DNA from: an uncultured Sphingomonas sp.
Lineage (GTDB): Bacteria; Pseudomonadota; Alphaproteobacteria; Sphingomonadales; Sphingomonadaceae
Direction of reading: 5' to 3'
Assembly: GCA_913775795.1 (NCBI GenBank)
Contig: CAJYLT010000010.1
Coordinates: forward strand, 1 to 54,293
Length of the DNA: 54,293 bases
Below are positions 45,970 through 54,293 of this stretch, one piece after another; positions within the stretch are counted from its first letter, which is position 1; each line of letters opens with the position of its first letter. The notes under the pieces were generated by a model, which saw nothing but the letters and a program-made list of their open reading frames with translations, searched no databases and was not told where the DNA came from. Both the position numbers and the translations under genes were made by a program.

Positions 45970-46812
45970 TCACGCCACCCGCGCCATCGCGAACTCGCTG
46001 TCGACCCGCCCGATCAGCGCGCGGTCGTCGTGATTCCATGGGTGGAAACCGGGCAGGAAGAAGGTCAGCCAAGCCCCCATCACCTTGCGCGCCATGCCCG
46101 GCCGCCCGAACGCATAGGCGAGCACCCGCGCCTTCACCCGCCAGCCGGTCAGCCCGTCCTGCGCTAGCAGGTCGAGCATGCCGATCCAGCGCCCGACCAG
46201 GAACTTGCGCGTCACGGTTAGCATCACCAGCGTCTTGATCCACCAGCGTTGGAACCGCGGCCAGTCGCGCGTCGCATGCAGCCACGTGTCATAGGCGACG
46301 CCCTTGTGCTCGATCTCCTCGATCGCGTGCCAGCGCCACAGGTCCGCCGCCTCGCCATCGCCACCGGCCAGATGGCGCGGATCGGCGACCAGTTCGTGCG
46401 CGAGGATCGCGGTGAAATGCTCGAGGCACATGGTCGCGGCGAGCGAGCCGATCGCCGGCTTGTCGCGGGTCAGCGCGATCTCGTCGTCGACGCGCTTCTC
46501 GAGCCGCGAGGTGTCGTAGCCCTGATCGGTCACGTGGCGATTGAACGCCACATGCTCGCGCGTGTGGATGACCTCTTGCTTGATGAACGCCTGGATCTCG
46601 GCGGCGAGGCGCGGCGGTGTGTCGTCGCGGAACTTGCGCACGCTGTCGACGAAGAACGCCTCGCCCTTGGGAAACGTCACCGACAGCGCGTTGTAGAACG
46701 CCGTCGCGATCGGATCGCCGTTCAGCCACCAGCGATCGGGCCGGCGCGCACGGCTGAAGCGCAGGTCGCGCGGGGTGATGGTCAGATCGGCGGGAGTCTT
46801 TGCGTTCGCCAT
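45970..46812 (-). CDS. Predicted metal-dependent hydrolase (PF10118 family)
   Basis: 280 residues. Conserved helical blocks with metal-ligand-like acids and histidines are present: FIKQEVIHTREHVAFNRH, LEHFTAILAHELV and WRWHAIEEIEHKGVAYDTW, a diiron-like pattern. The family is uncharacterised. The ATG at 46812 has GGAGG six bases upstream; the ATG just before it is too close. The gene is divergent from a TetR gene, and a palindrome overlaps its ribosome binding site, so the TetR protein likely controls it. Confidence 0.88.
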   Translation of the reverse strand: MANAKTPADLTITPRDLRFSRARRPDRWWLNGDPIATAFYNALSVTFPKGEAFFVDSVRKFRDDTPPRLAAEIQAFIKQEVIHTREHVAFNRHVTDQGYDTSRLEKRVDDEIALTRDKPAIGSLAATMCLEHFTAILAHELVADPRHLAGGDGEAADLWRWHAIEEIEHKGVAYDTWLHATRDWPRFQRWWIKTLVMLTVTRKFLVGRWIGMLDLLAQDGLTGWRVKARVLAYAFGRPGMARKVMGAWLTFFLPGFHPWNHDDRALIGRVDSEFAMARVA

Positions 46813-46820
46813 CATATTCC

Positions 46821-46842
46821 TCCAGATTGCGAGAAATCTGGA
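46821..46842. promoter_or_regulatory. Candidate TetR operator
   Basis: TCCAGATT-N6-AATCTGGA is a perfect eight-base inverted repeat in the 44-base gap between the divergent hydrolase and TetR genes. Its left arm includes part of the hydrolase ribosome binding site on the minus strand. The place and symmetry fit repression of both genes by the TetR protein. Confidence 0.55.
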
Positions 46843-46856
46843 TTTTACTTACACCG

Positions 46857-47432
46857 ATGTCAATAGTCGCTCGCCGTCGTCTCTCCCCCGAAGCCTCGCG
46901 CGATACCGCGCTGCAGGCCGCGCGCGAATTGCTGATCGAGGCGGGGCCACAGGCGGTGACGCTGAAGGCGGTGGCGACGCGAATCGGCCGCACCCACGCC
47001 AACCTGCTCCATCATTTCGGCTCGGCATCCGGCCTGCAAAAGGCGCTGGCGGGCAGCATGGCGGAGGCGATCACCGCCAAGATCGGTCAGGCGGCGCTGC
47101 GTGCCCGCGCGGGCGAGCAGGAACCGCGGGAGGTCGTCGACCTCACCTTCGACGCGTTCGATACCGAGGGCGCGGGCGCGCTGGCGAGCTGGATGATCCT
47201 GACGGGGAACGAGGACGCGCTCGACCCGATCCTGGAGGCGATCCACCGGCTGGTCGACGAGCTCGCCGACGTCGCGCGGCCGGGCAAGCCGATCCATGCG
47301 GATACGCTGCACCTCGTCCTCTTGGCGCTCGGCGACGCGCTGCTCGGCGGCTCGATGACGCGGGCGCTCGGCCTGCCGCGCGACATGGCGCGGCGGCTGG
47401 CGCTGGAAACGCTGGTGCGATCGCAGGGGTAG
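46857..47432 (+). CDS. TetR family transcriptional regulator
   Basis: 191 residues from the ATG at 46857. The N-terminal helix-turn-helix reads DTALQAARELLIEAGPQAVTL, then KAVATRIGRTHANLLHHFGSASGLQKAL. The C-terminal ligand domain (about 75-190) is not distinctive. It is divergent from the PF10118 hydrolase with a shared palindrome, so it probably senses a substrate of that enzyme. A repeat follows it. Confidence 0.92.
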   Translation: MSIVARRRLSPEASRDTALQAARELLIEAGPQAVTLKAVATRIGRTHANLLHHFGSASGLQKALAGSMAEAITAKIGQAALRARAGEQEPREVVDLTFDAFDTEGAGALASWMILTGNEDALDPILEAIHRLVDELADVARPGKPIHADTLHLVLLALGDALLGGSMTRALGLPRDMARRLALETLVRSQG

Positions 47433-47446
47433 CCGCAACGACCCCA

Positions 47447-47532
47447 TCACCCCGGACTTGATCCGGGGTCCCGCTGCCTTGGCTGCCGTTAAAGAAGAAG
47501 AAGCGGGATCCCGGATCAAGTCCGGGATGACG
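47447..47532. repeat. Two facing copies of the CCGGACTTGATCCGG repeat
   Basis: ATCACCCCGGACTTGATCCGGGGTCCCGCT at the left is matched by AGCGGGATCCCGGATCAAGTCCGGGATGAC at the right as an inverted pair with few mismatches, around a spacer of about 25 bases containing AAAGAAGAAGAAG. Each arm is also internally palindromic. It is the same family as the element at 45934-45960. It lies between the TetR gene and the small gene after cspA. Confidence 0.8.
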
Positions 47533-47718
47533 TCAGGCTTCCCGCGGCGCGGCCCTGACCGCACGCTCATGGGCGATGCGCTCGGCGCGGTCGGCCATCG
47601 CTTCCCACGTCACGGCGGACCGCTCGCAGCGGTCGCGGACGTTCTGGAGGTTGGAGGCGGCGGCATCGGCGCGCGCCTGGTCTGCACGACCGCGAAAGGT
47701 GGCGGCATCATCGCTCAT
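47533..47718 (-). CDS. Small hypothetical protein downstream of cspA
   Basis: 61 residues, helical and charged (MSDDAATFRGRADQARADAA, then SNLQNVRDRCERSAVTWEAMADRAERI). The ATG at 47718 has AAGGA seven bases upstream. It follows cspA on the same strand after a 71-base gap with a strong hairpin. I do not recognise a family. It could be a small coiled-coil protein induced along with the cold-shock gene. Confidence 0.65.
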   Translation of the reverse strand: MSDDAATFRGRADQARADAAASNLQNVRDRCERSAVTWEAMADRAERIAHERAVRAAPREA

Positions 47719-47748
47719 CGTGCTGTCCTTGGATTGAGGGAAAGAAGA

Positions 47749-47774
47749 TGCGGCGGCGCGTAAACGCCGCCGCA
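47749..47774 (-). terminator. Hairpin between cspA and the small downstream gene
   Basis: TGCGGCGGCG-CGTAAA-CGCCGCCGCA is a perfect ten-pair stem. On the minus strand it is followed by TCTTCTTTCCC, a pyrimidine run rather than pure T, so it may be a partial terminator that lowers readthrough from cspA. Confidence 0.5.
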
Positions 47775-47789
47775 CCGGACGCGGGGACC

Positions 47790-48002
47790 TTAGTCGGCCG
47801 CGTTGAGGTTGACCGCCGCCATCTTGCCGCGGCGATCCTCTTCGAGCTCGTACGAGACGCGCTGGTCCTGCTGCAGCGTGACCATGCCCGACCGCTCGAC
47901 CGCGCTGATGTGGACGAAGGCGTCGTTGCCGCCCGTGTCCGGCGCGATGAAGCCATAGCCCTTGTCCGCGTTGAAGAACTTGACGGTGCCGGTGATGGCC
48001 AT
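47790..48002 (-). CDS. cspA: Cold-shock protein, CspA family
   Basis: 70 residues. The RNA-binding motifs are KGYGFI and DAFVHI within a single cold-shock domain. These proteins bind single-stranded RNA and DNA and melt mRNA structure. The ATG has AAGGA upstream. The 5' region has two adjacent hairpins, as often found in regulated cold-shock leaders. A DNA gap of about 195 bases, shared with obgE in the other direction, precedes it. Confidence 0.96.
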   Translation of the reverse strand: MAITGTVKFFNADKGYGFIAPDTGGNDAFVHISAVERSGMVTLQQDQRVSYELEEDRRGKMAAVNLNAAD

Positions 48003-48022
48003 TTGGGTATTCCTTCGTTTCG

Positions 48023-48055
48023 CCCGCGCAAGTGGCGCGGGACCGGTTGCCGGTC
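48023..48055 (-). promoter_or_regulatory. Two tandem hairpins in the cspA leader
   Basis: CCCGCGC-AAGTG-GCGCGGG (48023-48041) and GACCGG-TTG-CCGGTC (48041-48055) are perfect stems that touch end to end, 20-50 bases upstream of the cspA ATG. They could control translation or stability of the mRNA with temperature, as cold-shock leaders do elsewhere; here this is inference. Confidence 0.45.
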
Positions 48056-48188
48056 AGCAGGGAAAGAAGGAGAACGCCGCAAAGCGAGAACCGTCGATTT
48101 GCGACTTTAGCCCTTGCAATATGGTCCATCGGGCAGGAAAGCGCAAGGTGTGCGCCAAAAGGGTGACGCAAGCGCCCCTTTGCGCTAA

Positions 48189-50394
<2,206 letters not shown>

Positions 50395-50398
<4 letters not shown>

Positions 50399-51294
50399 TC
50401 CTCGCCATCACCGGCGGCACCGGCTTCGTCGGCAAACGCCTGATCGACCGCGCGCTCGCCGCCGGGCACCGCGTCCGCGTGCTCACCCGCCGGCCACAGG
50501 CGGCACGCGAATGCGTCGAGTGGATTGCCGGCGCACTCGACACGCCCGGGGCGCTGCGCGACCTCGCGAGCGGCGCCGATGCCGTCATCCACGTCGCCGG
50601 CGTCGTCAACGCGCCCGACAAGGCCGGCTTCGTCGCGGGCAACGTGACCGGCACGCAGGCCGTCGCCGCCGCCGCGCAGGCCGCGGGCGTACCCCGCTTC
50701 GTCCACGTCTCCTCGCTGTCCGCGCGCGAGCCCGCCCTCTCCACCTATGGCTGGTCGAAGGCGGAGGGGGAGGCCGCCGTCCTCGCCGCGATCCCCGGCG
50801 CGGCGGTCGTGCGCCCGCCCGCTATCTACGGCCCCGGCGATCTGGAGATGCTCGAGCTGTTCCGGCTGGCAAGGAAGGGCGTCGTGCCCCTGCCCCCACC
50901 CGGCCGCTTCTCGACGATCCACGTCGACGACCTTGCCGATCTCCTGCTCGCGCTCGCCGCCAGCGAGGTGGCCGGCGTGTTCGAGGCGGATGACGAGGCG
51001 CCGATGGGCTGGTCGCATGTCGACTTCGCCCGCGCGCTCGGCCGCGCCGTGGGCAAACGCGTCGTGCCGCTCTCGACGCCCCGCGCGCTCCTGATGCTCT
51101 CCGCCCGGATCGCGCGCGCGGTGCAGGGCGATAAGGCCAAGCTCACCCCCGACCGCGCCGCCTATTTCAGCCATCCCGACTGGGTGGTGCGGGCCGACCG
51201 CCGCCCGCCGCCCGCGCTCTGGCGCCCCGCGATCGCGACCGAACCCGGCCTTGCCGCCACGGCCGAGTGGTATCGCGCCGCGGGCTTGCTATAA
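50395..51294 (+). CDS. NDUFA9-like NAD(P)-dependent epimerase/dehydratase, probable ceramide reductase (CerR type)
   Basis: 299 residues starting at GTG, overlapping the proB stop. An extended SDR fold: nucleotide motif ITGGTGFVGKRLIDRALAAG at the N-terminus, FVHVSSLSA, and YGWSKAEGEAAV with the catalytic Tyr/Lys pair (YxxxK as YGWSK). In Caulobacter an NDUFA9-like reductase next to acp and spt reduces 3-keto-ceramide during bacterial sphingolipid synthesis; the same three-gene order is seen here. By that context I infer this role. Complex I assembly relatives are the alternative. Confidence 0.8.
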
Positions 51295-51361
51295 CCCCGC
51301 CCGAAAGCCGCCGCATTGCCCTGTCAGGGCGGCGGCGAACCGCAAGGAAAGAACACCCCGA

Positions 51362-51607
51362 ATGTCCGACCGCCAGGCCGTTTTCGACACCGTCGCTGCC
51401 CAGATCGAACCCTTCAACAAGAAGGGCGTCGCGCTGACCGAGGCGACGACCTTTGCCGGCGATCTCGAATGGGACAGCCTGACCGTCATGGATTTCGTCG
51501 CCGCGATCGAGGACGAGTTCGACATCCTCATCACCATGAACATGCAGGCCGAGATCGAGACCGTCGGCCAGCTCGTCGACGCTGTCCAGAAGCTGAAGGC
51601 CGAGTAA
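51362..51607 (+). CDS. Acyl carrier protein for sphingolipid synthesis
   Basis: 81 residues from the ATG at 51362. The phosphopantetheine site is WDSLTVMDF with Ser39. It is not the fatty-acid-synthesis AcpP (which has the DSLDTVEL phrase). It lies seven bases before spt, and in Caulobacter the ACP next to spt supplies the acyl group for the first condensation. AAGGAAAG precedes the ATG. Confidence 0.88.
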   Translation: MSDRQAVFDTVAAQIEPFNKKGVALTEATTFAGDLEWDSLTVMDFVAAIEDEFDILITMNMQAEIETVGQLVDAVQKLKAE

Positions 51608-51614
51608 TCCCGCC

Positions 51615-52883
51615 ATGACCGAAGCCGCCGCCACCGCGCACGCGCTGCCCGCCGACGCCCCCGCCGCCGAGCCGAAGCGCGACCTGTTCTCCAAGTTCGA
51701 CGGCCTGATCGCCGAGCGAGAGGCGCTGCTGGCGACCGGCGTGCGCGATCCGTTCGCGATCGTGATGGACGAGGTGCATTCGCCGACCGAAGCGGTGATC
51801 CGCGGCAAGCCGACGATCCTCGCCGGCACCTACAATTACATGGGCATGACCTTCGATGCCGACGTGATCGCGGCGGGCAAGGCGGCGCTGGACGAATTCG
51901 GATCGGGCACCAACGGCAGCCGGATGCTCAACGGCACCTTCCGCGACCATGTGGCGGCGGAGGACGCGCTGCGCGCCTTCTACGGCGCCGATCACGCGAT
52001 GGTGTTCTCGACTGGCTATCAGGCCAATCTCGGCATCATCTCGACCATCGCGGGCAAGGGGGACTACATCATCCTCGACGCCGACAGCCACGCCTCGATC
52101 TACGACGGCTGCGCGCTCGGCAATGCGGAGGTCGTTCGCTTCCGCCACAATTCGGTCGAGGACCTCGACAAGCGGCTCGGCCGCCTGCCCAAGGATGCGG
52201 GCAAGCTCGTCATCCTCGAGGGCGTCTATTCGATGCTCGGCGATCTCGCCCCGCTCGATGAGATGGTGGCGGTCGCGCGCAAGCACGGCGCAATGACCCT
52301 GAGCGACGAAGCACATTCGATGGGCTTCTTCGGCGATCATGGCCGCGGCGTGTACGAGGCACAGGGGCTGGAGCTCGGCCGCGACATCGACTTCGTCATC
52401 GGCACCTTTTCCAAGTCGGTCGGCACCGTCGGCGGCTTCTGCGTATCGAACCACCCGAAGTTCGAGGTGATGCGCCTCGCCTGCCGCCCGTACATCTTCA
52501 CCGCCAGCCTGCCGCCGAGCGTCGTCGCCACCGCCGCGACCTCGATCACCAAGCTGATGACCGCGACCGAAAAGCGCGAGCGACTGTGGCGCAATGCGCG
52601 GACGCTCCACGCCAACCTGCGCGAGCTGGGCTTCAAGCTCGGCACCGAACAGGCCGACAGTGCGATCATCGCCGTCATCCTCACCGATCAGCAGCAGGCG
52701 GTGGTGATGTGGCAGGCGCTGTTGGAGGCCGGCCTCTACGTCAACATGGCGCGTCCGCCCGCGACACCGGCGGGGACGTTCCTCCTGCGCTGCTCGCTCT
52801 GCGCCGAGCATCGGCCCGAACAGATCGAGGCGATCACCGCGATGTTCGCCGAGGCGGGACGCGCCGTCGGCGTGATCGCCTGA
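51615..52883 (+). CDS. spt: Serine palmitoyltransferase
   Basis: 422 residues, an alpha-oxoamine synthase of the bacterial soluble SPT type. PLP Lys267 is in GTFSKSVGTVGGF; other conserved blocks are GSGTNGSRMLNGT, VFSTGYQANLGIIS, DADSHASIYDG and LSDEAHSMGFFG. It condenses serine with a long acyl thioester to 3-keto-sphinganine, the first step of sphingolipid formation. Relatives KBL and AONS differ in context; the adjacent ACP and CerR-like genes support SPT. An N-terminal Ala/Pro extension of about 25 residues is present. Confidence 0.95.
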   Translation: MTEAAATAHALPADAPAAEPKRDLFSKFDGLIAEREALLATGVRDPFAIVMDEVHSPTEAVIRGKPTILAGTYNYMGMTFDADVIAAGKAALDEFGSGTNGSRMLNGTFRDHVAAEDALRAFYGADHAMVFSTGYQANLGIISTIAGKGDYIILDADSHASIYDGCALGNAEVVRFRHNSVEDLDKRLGRLPKDAGKLVILEGVYSMLGDLAPLDEMVAVARKHGAMTLSDEAHSMGFFGDHGRGVYEAQGLELGRDIDFVIGTFSKSVGTVGGFCVSNHPKFEVMRLACRPYIFTASLPPSVVATAATSITKLMTATEKRERLWRNARTLHANLRELGFKLGTEQADSAIIAVILTDQQQAVVMWQALLEAGLYVNMARPPATPAGTFLLRCSLCAEHRPEQIEAITAMFAEAGRAVGVIA

Positions 52884-52902
52884 TCGCCGGGGGGCGGCGC
52901 GC

Positions 52903-54293
52903 ATGAAAGCGGCCGCCCGCCGCAGCTTCCGGCCGGACTGGCTGCCAGAGGACTGGCGCGGCTGGGTGCTGGCGCTGATCCTGATCCTCGGGATCGGCGT
53001 GACCGTCGGCCTCGTCACCACCGTCCTCGATTCGAATGCCGCCCGCGACCGCGCGATCGAGCGGCGCTCGCACAGTTTCGAGGTGATGATCCTCGCCCGC
53101 TCGCTGGGCGAGAACCTCGCGCAGGCGGAGGCCTCGCTCGGCCGCTATGTCATCAGCGGCGACCGGCAGCTCGGCGTCCGGTTCGCGGGCGAATGGTCCG
53201 CGGCGGGCCGGCAGCTCGACATGCTCGGCCGGATGATGCGCGACAACGCGCTCCAGCGCGCGCGCATCGCCGCGCTCGAACGCGCCTATGCCGATCGCGG
53301 ACGCGAATTGTCGTCGATCGCCGCGGGCGCGGGCGAGCGCAGCCCCGATCGTGCGATCGCCGCCTTCTACGACGCGCGCGACAGCGCGGCGCTGCGCCGC
53401 ATCGACGACCTGCTCGGCCAGACGATGGAGGCCGAGCGGTTGCTGCTCGACGCCCGTTCGATCGAACTCGACGCCAGCGTCGCGCGCTCGAACCGCCTGG
53501 CGGGCGGGCTGCTGCTGCTCGGCATCGCGCTGCTCGGGATCGGGCTTTTCTTCGGCTGGCACCTCGTCCGGGCGATCGCCGAGCGCCGCGCCGCCGCGGA
53601 CGAGGCCGATGCCGAGCGCGCGCGCGCCGCCAGCCTCGAGACCGCCGTCGCCGCTGCCACGGAAAGCCTGCGCGCCGAACAGGTCGAGCGGGAGGCGGCC
53701 GAGGCGCAACTGAGCCAGGCGCAGAAGATGGAGGCGATCGGCCAGCTGACCGGCGGCATCGCGCACGACTTCAACAACATGCTCGCGGTCGTCATCGGCG
53801 GGATCGAGCTGGCGCGGCGACAACCCGCGATCGACGAGCGGGTCGTCCGCCACCTCGACCATGCGACGGAAGGCGCGCAGCGCGCCGCCGCGCTCACACG
53901 TCAGCTTCTTGCCTTCGCCCGCGCGGAACCCGTCGCGCCGGAGGCGATCGACCCGCCCGCGCTGATCGCCGGCATGACGCCGCTGCTCGACCGCACGCTC
54001 GGCGACGCGATGCGGATCGAGGTGGCGGGGGACGCGCGCGGCTGGCGCGTCTGGGCCGACCGGCACCAGCTCGAAAACGCGATCCTCAACCTGGCGGTCA
54101 ACGCTCGCGACGCGATGGAGGGGCGCGGCACGCTGACGATCGCCGCGCGCGCGATGACGCTGGCGGCGGGACAGGTCGGCGCGTGCGGGGCCGGCGATCA
54201 CGTCGTCTTCGTCGTGACCGACACCGGCCACGGCATGACCCCCGACATCCAGGCGCGCGTCTTCGAACCCTTCTTCACGACCAAGCCGGTCGG
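52903..54293 (+). CDS. CHASE3 sensor histidine kinase, cut by the window edge
   Basis: 463 codons are visible; the frame stays open to the last base and the gene continues beyond. The ATG at 52903 has GGGGGG upstream. Order: a membrane helix (about 20-42), a periplasmic CHASE3-like helical domain (about 50-190; SLGRYVISGDRQ), a second helix (about 200-222), a short coiled coil, HisKA with GQLTGGIAHDFNNMLAV (His in IAHDF), then HATPase with NLAVNARDAMEG and DTGHGM. The type usually ends with a receiver, which would lie outside. It starts 19 bases after spt, so cotranscription is possible. Confidence 0.92.
   Translation, partial: MKAAARRSFRPDWLPEDWRGWVLALILILGIGVTVGLVTTVLDSNAARDRAIERRSHSFEVMILARSLGENLAQAEASLGRYVISGDRQLGVRFAGEWSAAGRQLDMLGRMMRDNALQRARIAALERAYADRGRELSSIAAGAGERSPDRAIAAFYDARDSAALRRIDDLLGQTMEAERLLLDARSIELDASVARSNRLAGGLLLLGIALLGIGLFFGWHLVRAIAERRAAADEADAERARAASLETAVAAATESLRAEQVEREAAEAQLSQAQKMEAIGQLTGGIAHDFNNMLAVVIGGIELARRQPAIDERVVRHLDHATEGAQRAAALTRQLLAFARAEPVAPEAIDPPALIAGMTPLLDRTLGDAMRIEVAGDARGWRVWADRHQLENAILNLAVNARDAMEGRGTLTIAARAMTLAAGQVGACGAGDHVVFVVTDTGHGMTPDIQARVFEPFFTTKPV

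Overview
The window is about 68% G+C, densely packed and almost fully explained. It reads as the chromosome of a Sphingomonas-like alphaproteobacterium. The evidence is a serine palmitoyltransferase/acyl carrier protein/ceramide-reductase cluster (sphingolipids replace LPS in sphingomonads), a GapR-type nucleoid protein, HWE-family kinases, a FlbD-like sigma-54 flagellar activator and GC-rich palindromic intergenic repeats. No plasmid, phage, IS or CRISPR element was seen. Both edges cut genes: metX on the left and a CHASE3 histidine kinase on the right.

Layout. 1-2.6 kb: end of metX, metW, then on the minus strand a DUF1206 membrane protein and an RBBP9-like hydrolase that lacks its catalytic motif. 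2.85-8.64 kb: a three-gene signalling unit with overlapping ends (membrane GAF kinase with three receivers, CheR methyltransferase, REC-PAS-HWE kinase-REC). 8.8-25.3 kb: flagellin on the minus strand, and divergent from it one very compact run, flbD-like, fliE F G H I J K L M N O P Q R, flhB, fliD, fliS. It supplies the MS ring, C ring, export gate, export ATPase, hook-length control, cap and flagellin chaperone. Rod and hook genes, flhA and motors are not in the window.

25.3-32.8 kb: RNase HII, a ThiD-VOC fusion and a DUF1272 zinc protein form a minus-strand operon. Then come a secreted amidohydrolase, gapR, a DUF1003 protein, yebC, ruvC and two exported proteins of unknown function. 32.8-37.5 kb: a tripartite drug efflux system (EmrA-like adaptor, DHA2 permease, NodT-type outer membrane channel) divergent from its probable MarR regulator. 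37.5-41 kb: a tiny membrane ORF, a penicillin-acylase-family enzyme and a DUF2189 membrane protein.

41.2-48 kb: housekeeping (bL25, Pth, tRNA-Ser(CGA), HspQ, bL21, bL27) mixed with a nitronate monooxygenase, an acetyltransferase, a PF10118 hydrolase/TetR pair and a cold-shock gene with a small partner. 48.2-54.3 kb: obgE, proB, then the sphingolipid genes cerR-like, acp and spt, followed directly by a truncated sensor kinase.

No stretch over 300 bases lacks a gene. The larger intergenic gaps are filled by strong inverted repeats. The most interesting leads are the ThiD-VOC fusion, the CheB-less CheR/kinase unit, a hairpin that buries the ruvC ribosome binding site, and the repeat families.
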